Shown piece after piece: positions 1-5,883 of a stretch of DNA of 15,450 nt (position 1 is its first letter; each line of letters begins with the position of its first letter). Location of the stretch: the NCBI GenBank assembly GCA_946638265.1, contig CAMPBN010000015.1, forward strand, positions 1 through 15,450, written 5' to 3'. The notes under the pieces were generated by a model. It was not told the origin of the DNA. It ran no database searches and saw only the letters and a list, made by a program, of their open reading frames with translations. The stretch comes from an uncultured Bacillota bacterium (GTDB lineage: Bacteria > Bacillota > Clostridia > Peptostreptococcales > Anaerovoracaceae). Both the position numbers and the translations under genes were made by a program.

Positions 1-1
1 C

Positions 2-685
2 ATCAAATACATTCAGATTCCTACATCCCTTCTGGCATGTCTGGACTCTTCGGTGGGTGGCAAGACCGCCACAGATCTGATGGCCGGCAAAAACTACATC
101 GGTACATTCTGGCAGCCTTCCATGGTTATCTGTGACCTTTCTCTGCTGGAGACTCTTCCGAAAGAGCGTTATGCGGACGGGCTGGCAGAAGCCATCAAAT
201 GCGGCGTCATTCGTAACTGCGAGCTGTTCCAGTATCTGGGCGGAGTTTCGCCTGAAGCGGGACAGATCATCCGTCAAAGCATAGAAATAAAAAAGAGCGT
301 CGTCGAAGAAGACGAACGCGAACAGGGCATGCGTGCCGTATTGAATTTCGGACATACGGTGGGACATGCTATTGAGAAATGTTCAAATTACACCATTTCG
401 CACGGTCAGGCAGTGGCCATCGGTATGGTGGTGATTTCGCGCGCCGCATACAATCGCGGTATCACGGAAGAGGATTTGTCGGTTCCGATTTCGGTACTCT
501 TGCAACACTGCGGCCTGGAAACCGAGTCGCCGTTCAGCGCAGCCGACCTAGCAGAAGCCATGATGTCCGACAAAAAGCGGCGCGGCAATACCATTCGCCT
601 GGTGCTGGCAGAGGACATCGGCAAAGCCTTTTTCCATGACCTGCCTGTCAGCGACCTGAGAGCCTTTATCTCGTCAGGCGTGTAG
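2..685 (+). CDS. aroB: 3-dehydroquinate synthase, C-terminal part (5' end outside the window)
   Basis: AroB converts DAHP (3-deoxy-D-arabino-heptulosonate 7-phosphate) to 3-dehydroquinate, the second step of the shikimate pathway, in the cytoplasm, using NAD+ and a divalent metal. The open frame runs from base 2 with no start, so the gene is cut by the window edge. About 227 residues are visible of a usual 350 or so. Family hallmarks are the IPTSLLA..DSSVGGKT loop at the start, NYIGTFWQP, the DGLAEAIKCG segment carrying the metal-binding Glu, NFGHTVGHAIE with metal-binding His, and SHGQAVAIGM with a further His. A GTG at 53 lies inside the conserved SSVGGKT motif and is not the true start. 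The gene ends at a TAG just before a strong terminator, so it is the last gene of its transcript. The assignment is secure. Confidence 0.95.
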   Translation: MKYIQIPTSLLACLDSSVGGKTATDLMAGKNYIGTFWQPSMVICDLSLLETLPKERYADGLAEAIKCGVIRNCELFQYLGGVSPEAGQIIRQSIEIKKSVVEEDEREQGMRAVLNFGHTVGHAIEKCSNYTISHGQAVAIGMVVISRAAYNRGITEEDLSVPISVLLQHCGLETESPFSAADLAEAMMSDKKRRGNTIRLVLAEDIGKAFFHDLPVSDLRAFISSGV

Positions 686-756
686 GCGCAGCTCGGGCGC
701 TCCGAAAGCAGGTAAAGAAGCTCACGCAATGGAAAACCTCACGTGACCATATAGCA

Positions 757-790
757 AATAAAAACCCCGGGACTCCCGGGGTTTTCGTTA
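757..790. terminator. bidirectional intrinsic terminator
   Basis: A perfect 11-bp GC-rich stem (AAAACCCCGGG at 761-771, CCCGGGGTTTT at 775-785) closes a 3-nt loop. On the plus strand it is followed by a short T-rich tail and would end aroB transcription. On the minus strand the tail reads TTTTTATTT and it would end the XRE-ImmA/PIN transcript arriving from 851. Bases 686-756 hold nothing else I can support. Confidence 0.9.
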
Positions 791-850
791 TTTCAGCATG
801 TTTTCTCGAATGACGGCCATCGGCACGCCAAAAGTGAATTTTTCTTTTTC

Positions 851-1345
851 CTACTTCTCCAGTCGGCTGAGAAGTTCCGACATCGGGAGGCGGACTTTGA
901 AGCCGTTTTCATCAATCAGAAGAGATATGCATTCTTGGTATTCTTCGGAAGTGATGCTCTCGGATTCCAAGAGAAGGTCCAGCAAGCCGATGGTGCCAAT
1001 CACAGGCACATCTTCTTTTTCCGCGACATAGCGAAGTCTTCGGTCGCCTGTGAGCAGGGTTATAGCGCGAAACTTTGCGATAGCCAGAGCGGAGCAGTCG
1101 TATCCTGACAGGCGTTGATGTTTCTGCGCTATATCCAGTGCATAGTAAAATTCTTCTTCCGACAATTCCGTAGGAGTCAATCCTAAACCCAAAAGTTTTT
1201 CGCGAAATCCTTTCGGCGCAAGCAACTCATCGTTTACGGCGTCTTCATTCATGAGAAATTTTACCGAAAGCCGGAAAGGCAGGTTCAGTCTGTCTATTGC
1301 CATATAGTCAATCCAGACGTTTGTATCGCTACTGATATATTCCAC
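851..1345 (-). CDS. PIN-domain protein, probable toxin-type ribonuclease
   Basis: This 164-residue protein has the PIN-fold layout: SSDTNVWID near the N-terminus (Asp7), VNDELL (Glu40), GYDCSALAIAK (Asp83) and LLTGDRRL (Asp101). These fit the conserved acidic residues that bind metal in PIN nucleases such as VapC. The C-terminal segment after VIGTIGLL resembles the tail of DUF3368-like PIN proteins. PIN toxins cut RNA. The start is GTG at 1345, preceded by GGAGG at 1351-1355 with a 5-nt spacer. That Shine-Dalgarno overlaps the TAG of the upstream XRE-ImmA gene, so the two are translationally coupled. The antitoxin-first order is typical of type II toxin-antitoxin operons. The toxin role is inferred from fold and context; a house-keeping or stress nuclease is possible. 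It ends toward the shared terminator at 757-790. Confidence 0.8.
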   Translation of the reverse strand: MEYISSDTNVWIDYMAIDRLNLPFRLSVKFLMNEDAVNDELLAPKGFREKLLGLGLTPTELSEEEFYYALDIAQKHQRLSGYDCSALAIAKFRAITLLTGDRRLRYVAEKEDVPVIGTIGLLDLLLESESITSEEYQECISLLIDENGFKVRLPMSELLSRLEK

Positions 1346-1354
1346 GCAAGCCTC

Positions 1355-2392
1355 CTATATAAAGCAAGATTCCACGACCGAGTCATATGAGCAACCGAGT
1401 AGCTCGGCGCCCTTTTGAATGCTGATTTCATCCTCCGTAACAGCGCGAAATACCAGCTGTTTGAATAATCCGGGTTCCTCCTTTTCGATTCCCCAAGTTG
1501 GTTCATTTGCGCGCCACCCTATTTTAGAGGCTCTTATATAGAAAGCCCTCTCTGCGGATTCGGTTATGATATTGCAAAGGCGCGCCCTCTTGGCCAGCAT
1601 AAAAAGGCTAATTCCATATTCGCGGCAAGTAATAGACATGTCGCGGGATACGAAGTTGCGCTTGTAGCCAAGCTCACGGTAAGCATCCTTTTGAGGGAAG
1701 AGAAATGCTCCGCTTATAGCAGTGGCAATAGCTTCTTCGCTTTTTTCGTCCAGGTCGTCCGGCCAGTCAATGGCAAAATGAGCAACCTCGTGAACGATGG
1801 TGGATCTGATTCTGGCAGGGCTCATGGAACTGTTTATCACTATATAAGGGATTCCATTAACTGTGCCGTTCATTCCGGAAAAGAATCTGCTTTCTACACT
1901 TAAAAACAGTACCAAAACCCCCTTGTTTTCAAGCGTTTCAACAAGCCTGTCAATAGGACCGTCTTCGGAAATGTTAAGATATTTGCGGAGGTTCTCGGCT
2001 GCTTTTTCGGCGTTTTCCGTCCATGGGATTTTTCTTGTTGTCGGAATACTCCCTAAAACGTCAGTTCCGCCCAAAGCATCAACAACTTGGAAGAATCGGC
2101 TAAAATACTCTTCCACGGATTCACGGATATACTCCTGCTCTCCCAGGCTAAGTCTGCTGCCCTTTCTGAATCTTCCATGCGAAAATTGCAGGGCGCTTCC
2201 GGTGGATGCTAAAAAGTCTGTAACGCGAATGTTCAACGCAGATGCCAAACGTTTCAGCGTCTCCATATTGGGGTTACGGCTGCCGTTCTCGTAATTTGTA
2301 ATGGCCATTGCAGAAACTCCTATTGCTTCAGCAAGGTCTTTTTTGCTCATATTGTTTTTTAAGCGATAATACTTGAGATTTTTAGCAAGCAT
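1355..2392 (-). CDS. XRE-family HTH regulator fused to an ImmA/IrrE metallopeptidase
   Basis: The N-terminal 60 residues form a Cro/C1-type helix-turn-helix (LKYYRLKNNMSKKDLAEAIGVSA then ITNYENGSRNP). A linker of about 120 residues follows. An ImmA/IrrE (COG2856, M78-type) zinc peptidase domain then carries HEVAH (His201, Glu202, His205) and a downstream EEAIATAISGAFLFP that probably gives the third ligand, Glu220. ImmA of ICEBs1 cleaves a separate repressor and IrrE/PprI cleaves DdrO; here repressor and protease are one chain. Upstream in-frame GTG (2401) is only 1 nt from AAGGAG (2403-2408). I therefore prefer ATG at 2392, giving a 10-nt spacer and 345 residues. The PIN gene follows 9 nt downstream. 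The protein probably represses the pair and neutralises or controls the PIN protein; that role is inference. Confidence 0.88.
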   Translation of the reverse strand: MLAKNLKYYRLKNNMSKKDLAEAIGVSAMAITNYENGSRNPNMETLKRLASALNIRVTDFLASTGSALQFSHGRFRKGSRLSLGEQEYIRESVEEYFSRFFQVVDALGGTDVLGSIPTTRKIPWTENAEKAAENLRKYLNISEDGPIDRLVETLENKGVLVLFLSVESRFFSGMNGTVNGIPYIVINSSMSPARIRSTIVHEVAHFAIDWPDDLDEKSEEAIATAISGAFLFPQKDAYRELGYKRNFVSRDMSITCREYGISLFMLAKRARLCNIITESAERAFYIRASKIGWRANEPTWGIEKEEPGLFKQLVFRAVTEDEISIQKGAELLGCSYDSVVESCFI

Positions 2393-2402
2393 CTTCCTCA
2401 CG

Positions 2403-2408
2403 CTCCTT
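2403..2408 (-). promoter_or_regulatory. ribosome binding site deciding the XRE-ImmA start
   Basis: AAGGAG on the minus strand sits 1 nt before the GTG at 2401 and 10 nt before the ATG at 2392. The spacing favours the ATG. Confidence 0.6.
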
Positions 2409-2416
2409 CTGTTTAT

Positions 2417-2444
2417 ATATTATCATAAAAAATAAAAAAGTAAA
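2417..2444 (-). promoter_or_regulatory. candidate promoter of the XRE-ImmA/PIN operon
   Basis: On the minus strand a TTTACT (-35-like, 2439-2444) is followed after 16 nt by TAATAT (-10-like, 2417-2422) in very AT-rich DNA upstream of the XRE-ImmA gene. The -35 element lies inside the long inverted repeat at 2431-2467, so a bound XRE dimer there would block RNA polymerase. The exact -10 is uncertain, because GATAAT and TATATA overlap it. Confidence 0.4.
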
Positions 2445-2467
2445 CATTTTCTGTTTACTTTTTTATT
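2431..2467. terminator. 16-bp perfect inverted repeat: terminator and possible XRE operator
   Basis: AATAAAAAAGTAAACA (2431-2446) and TGTTTACTTTTTTATT (2452-2467) are perfect inverted copies around a 5-nt centre. Read on the minus strand, the AGTAAACA/TGTTTACT stem followed by TTTTTTATT makes a plausible intrinsic terminator for the operon ending at 2491. The core AGTAAACA-N5-TGTTTACT also looks like a dyad binding site for the XRE protein encoded immediately downstream. The two roles are compatible. The stem is low in GC, so terminator strength is uncertain. Confidence 0.6.
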
Positions 2468-2490
2468 AAAATTCAAAATTCCTAAACGCG

Positions 2491-2796
2491 CTACTGCTTT
2501 CCGGCCCAGGCAATAAATCTCCAAACCAGGCGGAGAACAAACCTGTAGAAAACATAAGCACCTGCTCCTACTACAAAAGCAATCCACACCGGTTTATCCA
2601 GAAAATGCAAGATCACTGCCAAGACAGCCGTGGGAATAGCAAAATATTTCAGCAGGAAAATGTACCAAAAAACATTCAGCGCAAATCCGACTGCCTTTTC
2701 TTCAATTGGTTCGCCCGACACATCTTCTTCCAAAATCTCTTCAGGCTCTTCTTTGCGAAATTCTTCCTGCTCCATAATCTCCCTGCTTTCAATCAT
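2491..2796 (-). CDS. small acidic-N-terminus membrane protein of unknown function
   Basis: I do not recognise this 101-residue protein. Residues 1-34 are highly charged and Glu-rich (EEPEEILEEDVSGEPIEEK). Hydrophobic segments follow at about 37-49, 51-66 and 70-86, and the protein ends in a basic/aromatic stretch (RFVLRLVWRFIAWAGKQ). This suggests two or three membrane helices with a cytoplasmic acidic tail. It begins 2 nt after the stop of the flavodoxin-like gene (TAA-AG-ATG), so translation is probably coupled. A second ATG at 2775 has AGGGAG only 3 nt upstream and is an alternative start giving 94 residues. Context suggests a membrane partner of the upstream redox proteins, but no function can be assigned. 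Transcription probably stops at the hairpin 2431-2467. Confidence 0.7.
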   Translation of the reverse strand: MIESREIMEQEEFRKEEPEEILEEDVSGEPIEEKAVGFALNVFWYIFLLKYFAIPTAVLAVILHFLDKPVWIAFVVGAGAYVFYRFVLRLVWRFIAWAGKQ

Positions 2797-2798
2797 CT

Positions 2799-3323
2799 TT
2801 ATTTCACGGATGTCTTTACTTCGCCAACTAAAGAGTCCACAAAATCCGGACTGCTTTCATCAAAACTTTGGGACAGATGCTGTCCCAATTCTTTTTTTCC
2901 GGCGAGCTTCAGCAACCGGCATAATGTTTTCATGACCAGGCGCTCTCCGATGCCCATTTTGTCGTAGTTGAGGCCGCTTTTTAGAAAATAGCCTGAGACT
3001 CTTTCTGCCGCATCCTCCATGCCGCTGAATATCTTTTTCTTGAGCTCCGCCGGGTCATTGTCAGTGCCGGAACCGGTGACAAAAGTCACTATCTGCTGCT
3101 CTGGAAACTCTCCGATATGCTTTCTCAAAAAATCAAAGCCCTGCGGTTTACCTGCAATGAGCCTGCCCCCGAAAATCAATGTCCGGTAATGCTTTAGCGG
3201 TTTCACCGCAGCCTCTTTGTCCGAAATAAACGGACATTCCAGCTTTTCTGCAATCCACAGCGCATATTTGGCTGTAAAGCCTGTTTTGCTGTGGTATATC
3301 ACTATTGGCCCTCTGTCAATCAT
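2799..3323 (-). CDS. flavodoxin-like domain protein
   Basis: The protein begins with a beta strand and FMN-phosphate loop typical of flavodoxins (IVIYHSKTGFTAKYA, residues about 7-21). TLIFGGRLIAGKPQGFD and IVTFVTGSGTDND follow at the positions of the later flavin-contacting loops. The 174 residues fit the Flavodoxin_5 type, which resembles the flavin domain of HemG-like protoporphyrinogen oxidases, though general redox flavodoxins are equally possible. A GTG at 3332 is in frame, but ATG at 3323 is better spaced from GAGGTGG on the minus strand, so I chose 3323. The TSCPD gene lies upstream and the small membrane protein gene starts 2 nt downstream, forming one operon. It is presumably a cytosolic electron carrier or oxidoreductase; substrate unknown. 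Confidence 0.8.
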   Translation of the reverse strand: MIDRGPIVIYHSKTGFTAKYALWIAEKLECPFISDKEAAVKPLKHYRTLIFGGRLIAGKPQGFDFLRKHIGEFPEQQIVTFVTGSGTDNDPAELKKKIFSGMEDAAERVSGYFLKSGLNYDKMGIGERLVMKTLCRLLKLAGKKELGQHLSQSFDESSPDFVDSLVGEVKTSVK

Positions 3324-3358
3324 TTTCCCCACCTCACCGGCTTTTCTTGCGCTAAAGC

Positions 3359-3613
3359 CTATTTTTCGGCTTCCAGAGCCTCTCTCAATCCCAGCACGAG
3401 CTGTGCTGCGCAGGAAGTCTTCTTAAAACCGCACTTGATATCTTCCAAAATCGGTGCCACTTCCTCCACTTTCTTGCCCTGTATCAAAGCGCTGACAGCC
3501 TTCAGATTGCCGTTACATCCGCCCTGAAACTGCACATGCTTGATCACATCGCCGTCCAGCTCAATCTCAATCTTGCTTGGGCAAACCCCGTTTGGATAAA
3601 AATCGTAAGTCAT
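3359..3613 (-). CDS. TSCPD-domain four-cysteine protein (TIGR03905 type)
   Basis: This 84-residue protein matches the small TSCPD family found mostly in anaerobic Firmicutes. It has four spaced cysteines: Cys11 (NGVCPSKI), Cys33 (FQGGCNGNL), Cys61 (DIKCGFKKTSC) and Cys68. The FQGGCNGN...AVSALIQGKK segment is the most characteristic. The TSCPD domain also occurs in vitamin B12-dependent ribonucleotide reductases, where it is thought to bind nucleic acid or metal. The role of the stand-alone protein is not established. In-frame ATGs at 3628 and 3619 lie before or too close to GGAGG (3622-3626), while ATG at 3613 has an 8-nt spacer and gives the usual family length. It is the first gene of a three-gene operon with a flavodoxin-like protein and a small membrane protein. 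Confidence 0.88.
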   Translation of the reverse strand: MTYDFYPNGVCPSKIEIELDGDVIKHVQFQGGCNGNLKAVSALIQGKKVEEVAPILEDIKCGFKKTSCAAQLVLGLREALEAEK

Positions 3614-3684
3614 TTTCATGTCCTCCATCTTACATTAAATTGGAAAGGCGCTCCACTGCGTCTCTCTTTCCATAATACATTATT

Positions 3685-3741
3685 TTTTAAAAAAGTACAG
3701 CCTGCCCTGAAAAACCTTTTACCGAAATTCAGAGCAGGCTG
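3685..3741 (-). terminator. terminator of the ior-ptb-buk cluster
   Basis: On the minus strand CAGCCTGCTCTGAA (3728-3741) pairs with TTCAGGGCAGGCTG (3699-3712) with one internal mismatch and a 15-nt loop, followed by ACTTTTTT. It lies just past the butyrate-kinase-type stop codon at 3754. Confidence 0.85.
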
Positions 3742-3753
3742 CGAGGCCTTCAA

Positions 3754-4848
3754 TTATTTTTTGTAACCTGCCGGCAGTTTGTAATTCTTGGCTTTTTCAG
3801 TACCTTCGATCAGTCTGATTCCGCCTGCTGCCAGAGCTTCCATTTCGGATTCACCGGCCATGTTTTCCACATGTGCCAAGAATGAAACTTTATTTGTGAT
3901 AAACTCGGAAACATGCTTCGAATAAGCCAGGCCGCCTGTCAGGATGATCGCATCGATCTTCTCGCCGATGATGGCAACCAGAGCGCCGATGGATTTGCAA
4001 AGAGTGTAGGACATTGCATCCAGAACTTCCTTTGCATGAGTGTCGCCCTTTTCGATTCTCTCTTCGATCTCCTTGCCGTTGGAAGTGCCCAGGTGAGCCA
4101 TCAGGCCTCCCTTGCCGCGAACCAGCTTCTGCACTTCTTTCTCGGTGTACTTTCCGGAAAAGCAAAGTTTCACGAATTTTACCAGCTGTGCGCCGCCGGC
4201 ACGCTCTGCAGACATGTGCAGCTCGTCGTCACCGATGGTGTCTACCAGTTCGCCGTGCTTGAATGCCATGACTGAGCATCCGCCGCCCATGTGACAAACT
4301 ACCACATTCAGGTCTTCCGGCTTTTTGCCGATGGACTCGGCATATTTGATGGTCTGAGCACGGCCGTTGAGCACGTGTGCAGTGGAACCGCGCTGAAACT
4401 CAGTATAGCCGCAGATCTTGGCGATTGGAGGCAGGCTGCCGGATGTTACTGCATCGTAGATGTAGGCCGGCTTGCCCAGCTTGTCGGAAAACTCCCTGCC
4501 AATGAGCCCGCCAAGGAGTGAACCGTGAGCCATGCAAAGGTCTTCGCTGGCGAGAGCCGTGCAGAGGTCGTCATCCACTACATAAGCTCCGCTGGTGATA
4601 GGCGGCTCGATGATCATTCCGCCGCGGCACATTATGCAATCGATGGTGGAAAGATCGATGCCCTGCTCTTCCAGAGCCTTTTCCACGAAAGGCGCTCTGT
4701 ACGGAGCCTGAGCGGCGATAGTCGGGAACTCTGCGATTTTGGCTGCGTCGTGCTCCACATTCTTCTGGAAAACCTGCTTGTCATCTTCGTAGACAGCGAT
4801 TTTCGTGCTGGTGGAGCCCGGATTTATTACTAAAACTTTGTGTGACAT
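3754..4848 (-). CDS. buk: butyrate kinase-type acyl kinase (possibly aryl- or branched-acyl specific)
   Basis: This 364-residue enzyme belongs to the ASKHA acetokinase family and would catalyse acyl phosphate + ADP to carboxylate + ATP in the cytosol. It shows VINPGSTSTKIAVYED (residues 7-22), the phosphate-binding CHMGGGCSV (185-193), GKGGLMAHL (245-253) and the adenosine-site ILTGGLAYS (302-310). Length and order match butyrate kinases. The stretch after DTIGDD reads ELHMSAERAGG where classical clostridial Buk, as I recall it, has GPFSPERSGG, so substrate preference may differ. AGGAGG lies 5 nt before the ATG. It follows the phosphate acyltransferase gene by 41 nt, and iorAB lies further upstream, so the substrate may be a phenylacetyl-, indoleacetyl- or isobutyryl-type phosphate rather than butyryl phosphate. 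Family is certain; substrate is inferred. Confidence 0.92.
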   Translation of the reverse strand: MSHKVLVINPGSTSTKIAVYEDDKQVFQKNVEHDAAKIAEFPTIAAQAPYRAPFVEKALEEQGIDLSTIDCIMCRGGMIIEPPITSGAYVVDDDLCTALASEDLCMAHGSLLGGLIGREFSDKLGKPAYIYDAVTSGSLPPIAKICGYTEFQRGSTAHVLNGRAQTIKYAESIGKKPEDLNVVVCHMGGGCSVMAFKHGELVDTIGDDELHMSAERAGGAQLVKFVKLCFSGKYTEKEVQKLVRGKGGLMAHLGTSNGKEIEERIEKGDTHAKEVLDAMSYTLCKSIGALVAIIGEKIDAIILTGGLAYSKHVSEFITNKVSFLAHVENMAGESEMEALAAGGIRLIEGTEKAKNYKLPAGYKK

Positions 4849-4867
4849 AATATCCTCCTGTTATTTT

Positions 4868-4881
4868 CAGTGGCACCTGCC
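4868..4881. repeat. small inverted repeat between ptb and buk
   Basis: GTGGCACCTGCCAC, with 5-6 bp arms, occupies the 41-nt gap between the acyltransferase and kinase genes. There is no U-tract, so it is not a terminator. A weak mRNA stem influencing stability or relative translation is the most that can be said. Confidence 0.35.
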
Positions 4882-4889
4882 ACCTCGAA

Positions 4890-5792
4890 CTACTCAACCT
4901 GTGCTGCGCAGAGCATCAAAGCGTAATACTTTTCCTCGAAGCTGGAGCCGCGGGAAGTGAGCACTACAGGCACCTTTGCGCCCAGAATGATACCGGTCAT
5001 CTCAGCTCCTGCAAAAAGGATGAGTCCCTTGCAGCTGATATTGCCTGTAGCCATATCCGGCGTCAGGAGAATGTCCACATCGCCTGTGATCGGTGACTTG
5101 TAGCCCTTGATTTCAGCCGCTTCTTTGGAGAAGGAAAGGTCGATGGAGATAGGTCCTTCCAGATTCAGCTTGCCGAATTTGCCTTCATCTGCCATCTTCT
5201 TCAGTTCTGCCGCATCTGCGGATTCAGGAATCTTAGGATTGTAATTTTCTGCTGCACAGAGAACTGCAACGTTCGGGCATTCATATCCCAGCTTGTGGAA
5301 CAGGTCGAGCGCATTGTTCAGGATGCCCACTTTCTGCTCGAGATTTGGATGCGGTATCATTCCGCCGTCAGTAATGCCGACCAGCTTGTGATATTTTGGA
5401 ATATGTACCACCGCCATATGGGACATTACTCCGCCCATACCGATACCGGTTTCTTTATTTACAACCTGCTTGAGCAGGGTTGGTGTTTCCAGCTTACCTT
5501 TCATCAGGAAGTCACCCTTGCCTTCGCGGATCAGCTCAACTGCCTTGAATGCTGCTTCCTGGTCCTCTTCAGTGGCCACGATGTCTTTTTCATCTACGCT
5601 GTAGCCCAGCTTTTCAGCTTCTTTAAGAATGTCAGCCTTTTTGCCGACCAGAACATATTCTACCAGACCTTCTTTGCTGGCCTTGAGTACCGCTTCGAGT
5701 GCGTGCTCGTCGTGTGCTGCAGCAACGACAACTTTTCTGACAGGTTTTTTCTTTACCATTTCAACGAGTTCGTTGAAGTTCTTTAAAGCCAT
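4890..5792 (-). CDS. ptb: phosphate butyryltransferase-type phosphate acyltransferase
   Basis: This enzyme transfers acyl groups from CoA to phosphate (acyl-CoA + Pi to acyl phosphate + CoA) in the cytosol, feeding the kinase encoded next. The 300-residue chain begins MALKNFNELVEMV and shows phosphate acetyl/butyryltransferase features: KKVVVAAAHDEHALEAV-like N-terminal strand, GDFLMKGKLETPTLLKQVV, GVMSHMAVVHIPKY, GDVDILLTPDMATGN and KVPVVLTSRGSS. The frame stays open upstream to 5927, but that extension is not conserved. ATG at 5792 has AAGGAGA 8 nt before it, so I chose it. It lies 91 nt after iorB, behind a strong terminator hairpin, so its level may depend on read-through. A butyryl-CoA role is possible, but the iorAB context points to arylacetyl- or branched-chain acyl-CoA. 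Confidence 0.92.
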   Translation of the reverse strand: MALKNFNELVEMVKKKPVRKVVVAAAHDEHALEAVLKASKEGLVEYVLVGKKADILKEAEKLGYSVDEKDIVATEEDQEAAFKAVELIREGKGDFLMKGKLETPTLLKQVVNKETGIGMGGVMSHMAVVHIPKYHKLVGITDGGMIPHPNLEQKVGILNNALDLFHKLGYECPNVAVLCAAENYNPKIPESADAAELKKMADEGKFGKLNLEGPISIDLSFSKEAAEIKGYKSPITGDVDILLTPDMATGNISCKGLILFAGAEMTGIILGAKVPVVLTSRGSSFEEKYYALMLCAAQVE

Positions 5793-5800
5793 TTTGATGC

Positions 5801-5807
5801 TCTCCTT
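5801..5807 (-). promoter_or_regulatory. ribosome binding site deciding the ptb start
   Basis: AAGGAGA on the minus strand lies 8 nt before the ATG at 5792. No comparable site precedes the upstream in-frame start at 5927. Confidence 0.75.
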
Positions 5808-5834
5808 TTCGTTTGACTTTTGGGACCTGTGCCC

Positions 5835-5870
5835 CTTTTTACTGAAAAAGCCCGCACCTGGCGGGCTTTT
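5835..5870 (-). terminator. intrinsic terminator between iorB and ptb
   Basis: On the minus strand AAAAGCCCGC (5861-5870) and GCGGGCTTTT (5846-5855) form a perfect 10-bp stem with a 5-nt loop, followed by one more T and then CAG. It begins 14 nt past the iorB stop. It should end most iorAB transcripts and so set the ratio of oxidoreductase to acyltransferase/kinase. I see no convincing promoter between it and ptb. Confidence 0.8.
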
Positions 5871-5883
5871 CATTTTTTCCTTA

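Noticed and set aside
798..1031. Plus-strand open frame opposite the PIN gene
   Set aside because: It is antisense to a gene with clear PIN motifs, is short, low in complexity (Ser/Arg rich) and has no family resemblance.
3642..3671. GGAAAG...CTTTCC inverted repeat upstream of the TSCPD gene
   Set aside because: The arms are 6 bp over an 18-nt loop with weak internal pairing, and no promoter or regulatory context clearly uses it.
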